DNA of 64,000 bases from Saprospiraceae bacterium (GTDB lineage Bacteria > Bacteroidota > Bacteroidia > Chitinophagales > Saprospiraceae): positions 40,115 through 104,114 of the forward strand of contig JAEUUU010000047.1 in assembly GCA_016787345.1 (NCBI GenBank), given 5' to 3'. Positions within the stretch are counted from its first letter, which is position 1, and each line of letters starts with the position of its first letter. Positions 1 through 6,750 of the stretch are shown here, piece by piece. The position numbers and the translations under genes are program-made. The notes below the pieces were generated by a model. It had not been told where the DNA came from. It saw only the letters and a list, made by a program, of their open reading frames with translations, and did not search any database.

Positions 1-1
1 G

Positions 2-280
2 CTTTTTCTGTTGTCGTACGTGCTCTACCACTTTACCACGCCGGAGACACGCTACGAGGGTACCGGACTGATGCGCACTGTGTATTTTGTGTTGTTAATA
101 TCCCATGTCGTACTGGCGGGTGCAATTTTGCCGTTTATTTTGCTGACCTTCAATCGCGCGTTTACCGGGCAGTACGAACGGCACAAACGTATGGCGAGAT
201 GGGTATATCCCCTTTGGCTGTATGTGGCGCTTACCGGCCCGATATGTTATTTGATGCTGCGGCCGTATTACCCGACTTAA
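2..280 (+). CDS. DUF420 family membrane protein (C-terminal part; 5' end outside window)
   Basis: The reading frame is open to the left edge, so the protein is truncated; an internal TTG at 11 is not the true start. About 92 residues remain. Two hydrophobic spans are visible (about 20-45 and 65-85 of the fragment), with the FTTPETRYEG and ERHKRMARW segments typical of DUF420. DUF420 proteins are small integral membrane proteins usually encoded beside cytochrome c oxidase subunits and SCO-type copper chaperones, and are thought to assist oxidase assembly. That gene context would lie left of the window and cannot be seen. The next gene is a small CxxC membrane protein 31 bp downstream. Family assignment is fairly secure; function is by family only. 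Confidence 0.75.
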   Translation, partial: LFLLSYVLYHFTTPETRYEGTGLMRTVYFVLLISHVVLAGAILPFILLTFNRAFTGQYERHKRMARWVYPLWLYVALTGPICYLMLRPYYPT

Positions 281-311
281 TCATTTTTTGATCAACAGCA
301 TTGACCATATT

Positions 312-587
312 ATGAAAAATAAATTGATCAAGGCACTGGGCCTCCTCGCCCTGGTTTTTACCCTGCAGATATTGCCCGCTCCTGTCGGCGCACAATGCCC
401 GATGTGCAAGGCAACAGCCGAATCAAATCTCAAAAACGGCGGAACAGCAGGCCGCGGCCTCAATGCGGGAATCCTCTACATGCTTGTCGTACCCTATTTG
501 CTGGTGGGTTCCATCGGATACTGGTGGTGGCGAAATCGCAAAAAAGAAGAGCAACAAGCAACGGAAGTCACAGAAGAAGACCTGTAA
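312..587 (+). CDS. Small secreted/membrane protein with CPMC motif
   Basis: 91-residue protein. An N-terminal signal-like segment ends near residue 28 (PVGA/Q), followed directly by a CPMC motif, a Gly/Asn-rich stretch and one transmembrane helix (about residues 53-73) that ends in WWWRNRKK, so the short acidic tail should be cytoplasmic. The ATG at 312 is preferred over an upstream in-frame ATG at 288 because it gives a proper signal peptide. It follows the DUF420 gene in the same direction and probably shares its transcript. The exposed CxxC could bind metal or be redox active, which would suit an oxidase-assembly neighbourhood, but that is inference. Confidence 0.7.
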   Translation: MKNKLIKALGLLALVFTLQILPAPVGAQCPMCKATAESNLKNGGTAGRGLNAGILYMLVVPYLLVGSIGYWWWRNRKKEEQQATEVTEEDL

Positions 588-607
588 TGCCCGATTTTCG
601 AAGAAAT

Positions 608-651
608 ACAACAAGAGCGTAGAACGGTTGTCCGTTCTACGCTCTTGTTGT
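608..651 (+). terminator. Strong hairpin after the DUF420/CPMC genes
   Basis: A perfect 20-bp inverted repeat (608-627 paired with 632-651) with a 4-nt loop TTGT. It lies 21 bp after the CPMC-protein stop and has only a weak T tract, but its length makes it a credible transcript end. Confidence 0.7.
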
Positions 652-746
652 ATTAGCGTGTAATTTATTCATGGGGTATTCTTAACACGTCGCTAACTGA
701 AATTTTGATACAAACCCCTCATGTTTGCCCTTTAAAATACACAACT

Positions 747-1124
747 ATGAAACAAATTTTTTTTACTGCACTTTTTCTGACCATCAGCGCATTCGGATTG
801 CAGGCCAGCCAAATCATTCCGGCAGGGGAGATGAGGCAGCACCTTTTTCAAAAAACAACTACCCGTCTGGCAGACCAACCCCTTTCGGAAAAGACCGAAC
901 GCCGACTGGTACGCGCTGAAAAACGCCTCAAGCGCATTGCAACTCACCGCACCGCGGGGCCCGATTTCAACGACCCCGTCGCCAAATGGCTGTGGTTCGG
1001 ATTGATCGGCCTGGGACTGGCGTTGTTGTTTTCGCTCGTGAGCTACGGACTGGCCGGGTTGATGGCATTTGCCGGCATTGTTTGCCTGGTGATCTGGATC
1101 ATCAAACGGGAGCAGGCCGTGTAA
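747..1124 (+). CDS. Hypothetical membrane protein with signal peptide
   Basis: 125 residues from ATG 747; an upstream in-frame ATG at 705 would add a non-signal leader. It has a signal peptide (about 1-20, ending LQAS), a basic and charged middle (two Arg/Lys-rich helices, about 45-75), then two closely spaced transmembrane helices (about 85-103 and 104-120) and a short KREQAV tail. The two-helix C-terminus recalls small Bacteroidetes membrane proteins annotated only as hypothetical. It stands alone between two strong hairpins and is probably monocistronic. No function can be assigned. Confidence 0.65.
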   Translation: MKQIFFTALFLTISAFGLQASQIIPAGEMRQHLFQKTTTRLADQPLSEKTERRLVRAEKRLKRIATHRTAGPDFNDPVAKWLWFGLIGLGLALLFSLVSYGLAGLMAFAGIVCLVIWIIKREQAV

Positions 1125-1129
1125 AATAC

Positions 1130-1159
1130 AAAAGGGCCCGCTGTGCAGCGGGCCCTTTT
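1130..1159. terminator. Bidirectional terminator
   Basis: Perfect palindrome: 14-bp stem (1130-1143 with 1146-1159), loop TG, AAAA on one flank and TTTT on the other. It lies between convergent genes (plus gene ending 1124, minus gene ending 1186) and can serve both. Confidence 0.85.
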
Positions 1160-1185
1160 GATTTTCAGCAAAAATCTGCGTATGC

Positions 1186-1677
1186 TTATTTCAAGGTGTA
1201 GCGGGCAGCAAGGCCGCCGTAAGCGCCACCGAAACCATTGCCATAACCATTAATGAAGAAGGTCGGCATCCAGTCGAGAGATAGGTTAACCGGAGCGTTT
1301 GCAAATTTGTAGTCGAGGCCGATATTGCCCAGGATTGCAAAGCTGGCATCCGAAGCGTCATCGTCGAAGCCGAAACCATCTTTGTAGTTCCAGAAATAAG
1401 CGGAAGCACCGCCGCCAACGTACCAGTTCAGGCCTTCAACGCTGGCGATATCGAAGTGGTGCTGATATACAGCGCCGACGTTGAACCAGCTGTAAAATTC
1501 CCAGGAGCGGAAACCGGCAAACACCTCGATGGCAGCCGGTTCGCTGATGAATTGTTTGTAGGAAACAGAAACCGGGTAGCCGAGGCGAAGACCGATGGCC
1601 GAGTTGTAGTTTTTCTGAGCATTGGCGGCAAAGAAGCAGCCGAAAGCAAGCAGGAAGACGAAGAAGATTCTTTTCAT
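1186..1677 (-). CDS. Outer-membrane beta-barrel protein (small, OmpW/opacity-like fold)
   Basis: 163 residues. Signal peptide MKRIFFVFLLAFGCFF... ends at AANAQ, followed by alternating-hydrophobicity strands rich in Gly and aromatics (GLRLGYP, VFAGFRSW, GGGASAYFW, GLDYKF) and a C-terminal strand LAARYTLK, as in eight-stranded outer-membrane barrels. The start at 1677 is chosen over a longer ORF start at 1722 because a promoter box (1720-1727, minus) lies between them and the shorter form has the signal peptide. An acidic patch (FGFDDDASD) may be an exposed loop. Substrate or role is unknown. Confidence 0.75.
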   Translation of the reverse strand: MKRIFFVFLLAFGCFFAANAQKNYNSAIGLRLGYPVSVSYKQFISEPAAIEVFAGFRSWEFYSWFNVGAVYQHHFDIASVEGLNWYVGGGASAYFWNYKDGFGFDDDASDASFAILGNIGLDYKFANAPVNLSLDWMPTFFINGYGNGFGGAYGGLAARYTLK

Positions 1678-1719
1678 AGTGCTATCAGAAGTTTTGAGAT
1701 AAAAGAGTTTTGAACGCGC

Positions 1720-1727
1720 CAAAGGTA
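1720..1727 (-). promoter_or_regulatory. Promoter -7 box for the barrel gene
   Basis: On the minus strand the octamer reads TACCTTTG, matching the Bacteroidetes TAnnTTTG element. The implied start is near 1716, giving a leader of about 38 nt to the ATG at 1677. No clear -33 TTTG was found. Confidence 0.5.
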
Positions 1728-1922
1728 TTCATTCGCGCTTTTACTCGAATTCTGAAACGCACTTTTTTTAGGGATGGGTGAACTTTTGCGGCAGCGGATA
1801 TTTTTTCAGACTTTCGCCCTTGAATTGCACCGATTAAGGTGCTAATAGTGCTTTTTAATTGAAAATCAAACTATTGCAGGCTAAATTCGTTTAGTCTGCG
1901 ACTTTCATTCGCCCGGCTGATT

Positions 1923-2387
1923 ATGAAAATTGCTGTTTTTCCAGGCTCATTTGATCCGATCACTACTGGTCATGTCGATCTGGTGCAGCGGGCGCTTCCT
2001 CTTTTCGACCGTATTATTGTAGCCGTGGGCGTGAATACAACCAAAAAGTATTTGTTTTCCCTCGAGCAACGGTTGGAATGGCTACGTCAGGTATTTGCCA
2101 AAGAGGACAAGATCGAGGTCGATTATTTTGAAAAACTCACAGCCCATTATTGCCAACGCATTGGGGCCCGGTACCTTTTGCGGGGCTTGCGCAATGCGGC
2201 TGATTTTGACTATGAAAAAACCATTTCGCAGCTCAATCATATCGTCGGGGGGGGCATCGAAACCGTCTTTTTAATTTCGCAACCCGAATTTTCCCATATC
2301 AGCAGCACTATCGTGCGCGAAATTATCGTGGGCGGCGGCGATGCCACGCCTTTTATTCCCAAGGAGATCAATATCGGGCCCGTCTGA
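1923..2387 (+). CDS. coaD: Phosphopantetheine adenylyltransferase
   Basis: 154 residues, normal CoaD length. It transfers AMP from ATP to 4'-phosphopantetheine, the penultimate step of coenzyme A synthesis, in the cytoplasm. Diagnostic motifs are the nucleotidyltransferase signature GSFDPITTGH (residues 8-17, with the catalytic His at 17), the substrate-binding region YLLRGLRNAADFDYE, and the C-terminal ISSTIVRE signature. The ATG at 1923 begins directly at the first strand (MKIAVFPGSF). pruA follows 30 bp downstream in the same direction and may be cotranscribed, although the two enzymes are not metabolically linked. Confidence 0.97.
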   Translation: MKIAVFPGSFDPITTGHVDLVQRALPLFDRIIVAVGVNTTKKYLFSLEQRLEWLRQVFAKEDKIEVDYFEKLTAHYCQRIGARYLLRGLRNAADFDYEKTISQLNHIVGGGIETVFLISQPEFSHISSTIVREIIVGGGDATPFIPKEINIGPV

Positions 2388-2417
2388 ACCAGGCGGGCCG
2401 CCCAACCATTTTATACC

Positions 2418-4049
2418 ATGACAGACGCAATTTTTTCTGTTCCCCTTCCGGTCAATGAACCGGTTCTGAATTATGCTCCCGGTTCACCCGAAAAAGCGGC
2501 GCTCAAAAAAGCGCTTGCCGAGCTGAAAGCCGAAATACGCGAAGTACCTATGTACATCGGCGGACAGCGGGTGACGACAGCCGAAAAAGGCACGATCCGG
2601 CCGCCGCACGAGTTGAGCCATACCCTGGGTTATTTTTCCCGGGGCAATGCCACGCACGTGGAAGCTGCCATCGAAGCCGCTATGAAGGCCAAACCAGCCT
2701 GGGAGGCCATGCCCTGGCAGGAGCGCGCGGCGATCTTTTTGAGAGCAGCCGATCTGCTGACCGGCCCTTATCGCGCCCGTATGAACGCGGCAACCATGCT
2801 TTGTCAGAGTAAAAACGCGTTTCAGGCCGAAATTGACGCCGTGTGCGAATTGGCCGATTTCTGGCGCTTTAATGCCTGGTTTATGCAGGAGATTTACAAA
2901 AACCAGCCTTTGAGCGTGCGCAATACCTGGAACCGGACCGATTGGCGGCCGCTGGAAGGATTTGTGTTCGCCCTGACGCCCTTCAACTTTACCTCCATTG
3001 CCGGCAACCTGCCTACCGCTCCTGCCATGTTGGGCAACGTAGCCGTTTGGAAACCTGCTGAAACACAGATTTATTCGGCAGCGGTCATTATGGATATTCT
3101 GGAAGAAGCCGGCTTGCCAGCCGGGGTAGTCAACCTGGTGTACGTCGATGGCCAAACGGTGGGTAAAGTGGTGTTTAATCACCGCGACTTTGCCGGCCTG
3201 CACTTCACCGGAAGTACCGGCGTTTTTCAGCAACTCTGGAAGACGATAGGCAACAATCTCACTTTGTACAAATCCTACCCGCGTATTGTGGGCGAAACCG
3301 GCGGTAAAGACTTCGTCATTGCCCACGAATCGGCCGACCCCAAAGCGGTGGCGGTGGCGCTAGCCCGCGGAGCATTCGAGTTTCAGGGGCAAAAGTGTTC
3401 GGCTGCTTCACGCGCCTACATTCCCTCTTCGCTTTGGCCCGCAGTGAAAGAATCCCTGACTGCCGATCTGGCGTCGATGAAAATGGGCAGTCCCGAAGAT
3501 TTTACCAATTTTATCAATGCTGTGATCGATGAAAAGGCGTTTGACAAAATCACCGGGTTTATCGCCGAAGCCAAAAAATCGGACCAGGTTAGGTTGATCG
3601 CCGGCGGCAATTACGACAAATCGAAAGGGTATTTCATCGAACCCACCGTGCTCGAAGTGTCGGACCCCAACTATGTAACGATGTGCGAGGAGTTGTTTGG
3701 GCCGGTACTGACCATTTATGTGTACGAGAGCGACCGTTATGCAGAGGCATTGGATCTGGTCGACAGTACCTCGCCCTATGCGCTCACCGGTGCTATATTT
3801 GCCCGCGACCGGGCAGCCATCGAGCAGGCCAACGCACGATTGCGGCATGCGGCTGGTAATTATTACATCAATGACAAACCCACCGGCGCCGTAGTAGGGC
3901 AGCAGCCTTTCGGCGGTGCGCGCGCTTCGGGTACCAACGACAAAGCCGGTTCTGTACTCAACATGTACCGCTGGCTCTCCCCGCGTACGATGAAGGAAAA
4001 CTTCGTTTCGCCGACAGATTACCGTTATCCCTTCCTGCTGGAAGCCTGA
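2418..4049 (+). CDS. pruA: 1-pyrroline-5-carboxylate dehydrogenase (L-glutamate gamma-semialdehyde dehydrogenase)
   Basis: 543 residues, the length of stand-alone P5C dehydrogenases. It is an NAD+-dependent aldehyde dehydrogenase that makes glutamate in the second step of proline catabolism. Visible motifs are FALTPFNFTSIAGN (cofactor region), VGETGGKDF (general-base Glu), GQKCSAASR (catalytic Cys, about residue 330) and FGPVLTIYVY near the C-terminus. It is not fused to proline dehydrogenase, and no putA-like gene is present here, so the first step must be encoded elsewhere. It follows coaD closely and ends at a strong hairpin. Confidence 0.95.
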   Translation: MTDAIFSVPLPVNEPVLNYAPGSPEKAALKKALAELKAEIREVPMYIGGQRVTTAEKGTIRPPHELSHTLGYFSRGNATHVEAAIEAAMKAKPAWEAMPWQERAAIFLRAADLLTGPYRARMNAATMLCQSKNAFQAEIDAVCELADFWRFNAWFMQEIYKNQPLSVRNTWNRTDWRPLEGFVFALTPFNFTSIAGNLPTAPAMLGNVAVWKPAETQIYSAAVIMDILEEAGLPAGVVNLVYVDGQTVGKVVFNHRDFAGLHFTGSTGVFQQLWKTIGNNLTLYKSYPRIVGETGGKDFVIAHESADPKAVAVALARGAFEFQGQKCSAASRAYIPSSLWPAVKESLTADLASMKMGSPEDFTNFINAVIDEKAFDKITGFIAEAKKSDQVRLIAGGNYDKSKGYFIEPTVLEVSDPNYVTMCEELFGPVLTIYVYESDRYAEALDLVDSTSPYALTGAIFARDRAAIEQANARLRHAAGNYYINDKPTGAVVGQQPFGGARASGTNDKAGSVLNMYRWLSPRTMKENFVSPTDYRYPFLLEA

Positions 4050-4076
4050 TACGGCTTTTAATTCGGTAATAAATAT

Positions 4077-4111
4077 AAAGGCCGGTTGCGCATGTCGCAC
4101 AACCGGCCTTT
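4077..4111. terminator. Terminator between pruA and rplS
   Basis: 12-bp stem (4077-4088 with 4100-4111) with flanking A and T tracts. The two genes converge, so it can end both transcripts. Confidence 0.8.
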
Positions 4112-4135
4112 TCGTTTTGCCAGATACCGGGTTGA

Positions 4136-4513
4136 TTAATTGTTGGAAGACGAAGCCGTCATCTTCAATTCCTTGATACGGGCTTTCTTGCCAACCAATC
4201 CGCGCAGATAGTACAGACGGGCGCGGCGAACTTTACCACGCTTGATCACCTGTACGGCAGCGATATTCGGATTGGTGTAGGAAAAGATACGTTCCACGCC
4301 TACGCCGTGCGAAATTTTGCGGACGGTAAAGGTGCGGGTACGGCCGTGGCCTTTGATCTGGATCACGTCGCCGCGAAAATCCTGTTCGCGGGTTTTGTCG
4401 CCTTCAACGATCTTATAGGTGACTATGATGGTGTCGCCGGTTTTGAAACTGGGGAACTCCGGCGCGGTGAGCATTTGCTCCTGGACAAACTGGATGGCTT
4501 CCAACTCTTTCAT
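4136..4513 (-). CDS. rplS: 50S ribosomal protein L19
   Basis: 125 residues. L19 binds at the 30S-50S interface near the 16S rRNA contact. The sequence shows the L19 pattern: F-x-T-GDTIIV near residue 25, REQDFRGDVIQIKG, a central TFTVRKISHGVGVERIF block and the basic GKVRRARLYYLRGLVGKKARIKE C-terminal region. A short Ser/Asn tail follows. The gene is alone here, without its usual trmD/rimM partners, which is common in Bacteroidetes. A leader hairpin at 4532-4548 (6-bp stem) lies just after the predicted transcription start and could be a regulatory site, but this is weakly supported. Confidence 0.97.
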   Translation of the reverse strand: MKELEAIQFVQEQMLTAPEFPSFKTGDTIIVTYKIVEGDKTREQDFRGDVIQIKGHGRTRTFTVRKISHGVGVERIFSYTNPNIAAVQVIKRGKVRRARLYYLRGLVGKKARIKELKMTASSSNN

Positions 4514-4551
4514 TGCATTGCGTATTTTACACCTGCTGAATTAGCAGGGCG

Positions 4552-4559
4552 CAAAGGTA
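4552..4559 (-). promoter_or_regulatory. Promoter -7 box for rplS
   Basis: Minus-strand TACCTTTG matches TAnnTTTG. The predicted start near 4548 gives a leader of about 35 nt that begins with a small hairpin (4532-4537 with 4543-4548). The -33 element is not clear. Confidence 0.5.
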
Positions 4560-4697
4560 AAACCAATACCAGGAAAAAGAAAAATATTGTTTGGAGTTTT
4601 TCCCTGAAAATGTACCTCCCGCCTAATTATTGACGGGCGTATCCTGCTTTTTTCGACTGAACCGGGAAAAACTTGAACCGAATCGGCAATTAGATGT

Positions 4698-4729
4698 TTT
4701 GAACTTTAATTTATGTACATTTATCTTTG
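4698..4729 (+). promoter_or_regulatory. Bacteroidetes-type promoter for the YceI gene
   Basis: TTTG at 4698-4701, a 20-nt spacer and TATCTTTG at 4722-4729: a full match to TTTG-N19/20-TAnnTTTG. The start near 4733 gives a leader of about 47 nt. Confidence 0.8.
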
Positions 4730-4779
4730 TGCCATCAAACTAACAATTTCACCATCCAATTTTTCTTAAACACCAAGTC

Positions 4780-5361
4780 ATGAAAAAACTGCTTTTCCTC
4801 CCCCTGCTCGCCGTATTGGCCATGGCCGCCACGACTGTGACCAATTACACCGTCGACACTGCTTACAGCAACATCGTCTGGACGGGCTACAAGGTAACCG
4901 GCCAGCATACGGGTAACGTAAAAGTAAAAAGCGGAAACCTTCAGTTCGCCGACGGCGTGCTCACCGGCGGCAGCTTCGAAATTGACATGAATTCGATCAC
5001 TTGCACAGACATGCAGGGCGAATATGGCGATAAACTCGTCGGTCACCTGAAAAGCGACGACTTTTTCGGCGTAGCTACGCACCCGACGGCTAAGTTCGCA
5101 ATTACTCGCATCATTCCGCAAGACTCCAAAGGCAACTACAAGATCATTGGCGACCTGACGATCAAAAACACCACCAAACCGGCCAAATTCTTTGCCAACG
5201 TAGTGGATAAAGGCGCCGAGATCAACGCTTCCGGCAAACTGGTAGTCGACCGCTCGGAATACGACGTGCGTTTCGGCTCCGGTTCCTTCTTCGACGGCCT
5301 GGGCGATAAAACCATCTACGACGAATTTGATCTCCAGATTTGGCTCGTTGCCAAAAAATAA
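4780..5361 (+). CDS. YceI family periplasmic lipid-binding-like protein
   Basis: 193 residues with an N-terminal signal peptide (MKKLLFLPLLAVLAMAA). The mature part follows the YceI pattern: DTAYSNIVWTGYKVTG start, GNVKVKSGNLQF, an EIDMNSITC strand, the LVGHLKSDDFFGVATHPTAKF block and a C-terminal V(D)RSEYDVRFGSG region. YceI proteins form lipocalin-like barrels; TT1927b binds polyprenyl chains. It stands alone with its own consensus promoter and a strong terminator. The natural ligand in this organism is unknown. Confidence 0.92.
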   Translation: MKKLLFLPLLAVLAMAATTVTNYTVDTAYSNIVWTGYKVTGQHTGNVKVKSGNLQFADGVLTGGSFEIDMNSITCTDMQGEYGDKLVGHLKSDDFFGVATHPTAKFAITRIIPQDSKGNYKIIGDLTIKNTTKPAKFFANVVDKGAEINASGKLVVDRSEYDVRFGSGSFFDGLGDKTIYDEFDLQIWLVAKK

Positions 5362-5383
5362 CGTATTCTGAAACGATCTTTTT

Positions 5384-5415
5384 ACCGGTCCGGCAGGTTT
5401 TCCTGCCGGACCGGT
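5384..5415 (+). terminator. Terminator after the YceI gene
   Basis: Perfect 14-bp GC-rich stem (5384-5397 with 5402-5415), TTTT loop, followed by TTGATTTTTG. It lies 23 bp after the stop codon. Confidence 0.85.
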
Positions 5416-5481
5416 TTGATTTTTGTGGAAGTGGTTGTGATAAGGTGACGTTAAAAAATAATTTGCGTCTACCAGACGTGT

Positions 5482-5489
5482 TATTTTTG
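5482..5489 (+). promoter_or_regulatory. Possible promoter -7 box for the T9SS gene at 5592
   Basis: TATTTTTG matches TAnnTTTG. The nearest upstream TTTG (5462-5465) is only 16 nt away, shorter than the usual 19-21, so the assignment is tentative. Confidence 0.35.
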
Positions 5490-5591
5490 CGCACTGATTC
5501 GGTAAAATGACCGATGCATGTACGATAATCGTTTTGCAGACGTTTCAAGCCCAAACAGATATTTTCTATCGACTTAACCTTACGTTCCCTT

Positions 5592-6746
5592 ATGCTTCGT
5601 GTTGCTATCGCTTTTTTGCTGTCGGCCGTGGTTTGGCTGGGTTTGACGGCATTCTGGGTGGCCGACCCGAAGTTCGATGACGGGTCTTTTGCTGTCAATA
5701 GCACGGTTGCTCATTTTTTTGACCAATCAAGGCGATCGGCGCCCTTGTCCGATTTATCGCAGCCATCGGATTCCTCTGCTTTTTTCCGCATTCTGATGTT
5801 GAACTATAGCGCTTACGACAGCGCTTACGCCGCCAAAATGCGGGCTAGCGTGCAGCGCCAGTTTCCTTCGGCAGAAGTTGTAGAGTTTTGGGAAGGTACA
5901 GCCGACGAACTCGCCGCTTTGCTCAGCAACCAGCAAGTAGTCGTTATTTCTTACCCTTCACGCGGTGAAAACGAAGATCTGCACGCCTACGGCGAAGTAT
6001 TGGTGCACTTCGTCCGGCAGGGTGGGGCGGTTATTCTGACGGGGACGCACGAATTTGGAATCCTGCAACAGTTCGATCTGTTCGATCTTGATTTCGGGTA
6101 TTTTTGTAAAGACCCGGATGTGCATGAAGACCTTGCCAGCCATCCTGTGATGGCCGGAACACCGGAAGATTTCCGATTGGCCGAATACGCCTATCCGCTG
6201 GATGTTTCCGATCCGGGCTTTATTACCCTGGCTGATATAAAAGGTTATCCGGTAATGGGGTTCAAACCGGAGGGACTAGGTAAAATCGTGTATCTGGGGT
6301 TTGAATATTATTACGAAGAGCCTGTTTCCACCCGTCTTTTGGCCAATGCAATCCGCTGGGCCAGTCCGCCGCCATCGGAAACAAACGTTCAGGCTGCCAA
6401 AACCAATGTTTCTTCGCCGCCACCGCCGCTTGCCGTTCGCCGAACGGAAGAGTTTTTAAACGCTGGGGGAGGCAAAAATACCGAGGCGCCCGGGGTGAAA
6501 ATCTACCCCAACCCTTACACCGTCAAAGCGACGCTCGAATTTGAATTGAGCAAAGCTACCCCCGTCACCATCGAGATGACGGACGAACTCGGCCGGCGCG
6601 CAGCCGAACTGCTCAAACAGCGCACCCTTGTCGCGGGTACCTACTATTTTGAGTTGCCCAATGTCCCCCCGGGCATTTATTTTGTCAAATGCCAATACGG
6701 GGAACACACTACGGTGCGCAAAGTGGTCAAACTTGCCGAGCAGTAA
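5592..6746 (+). CDS. Secreted protein with ThuA/GATase-like domain and T9SS sorting domain
   Basis: 384 residues. An N-terminal hydrophobic segment (1-20) serves as signal peptide or anchor. Residues about 65-255 look like a class I glutamine-amidotransferase-like (ThuA-type) fold: a Rossmann-like layout with VVVISYPSRGEN, GGAVILTGTHEFG and a late GKIVYLGFEYYYEE strand. No obvious catalytic Cys-His pair could be placed. A Pro-rich linker (about 260-290) precedes a type A T9SS C-terminal domain (KIYPNPYT, then GTYYFELPNVPPGIYFVK...VVKL). The product should be exported, crossing the outer membrane by T9SS. The gene converges with the M16 peptidase, four bases apart. Confidence 0.75.
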   Translation: MLRVAIAFLLSAVVWLGLTAFWVADPKFDDGSFAVNSTVAHFFDQSRRSAPLSDLSQPSDSSAFFRILMLNYSAYDSAYAAKMRASVQRQFPSAEVVEFWEGTADELAALLSNQQVVVISYPSRGENEDLHAYGEVLVHFVRQGGAVILTGTHEFGILQQFDLFDLDFGYFCKDPDVHEDLASHPVMAGTPEDFRLAEYAYPLDVSDPGFITLADIKGYPVMGFKPEGLGKIVYLGFEYYYEEPVSTRLLANAIRWASPPPSETNVQAAKTNVSSPPPPLAVRRTEEFLNAGGGKNTEAPGVKIYPNPYTVKATLEFELSKATPVTIEMTDELGRRAAELLKQRTLVAGTYYFELPNVPPGIYFVKCQYGEHTTVRKVVKLAEQ

Positions 6747-6750
6747 TTTC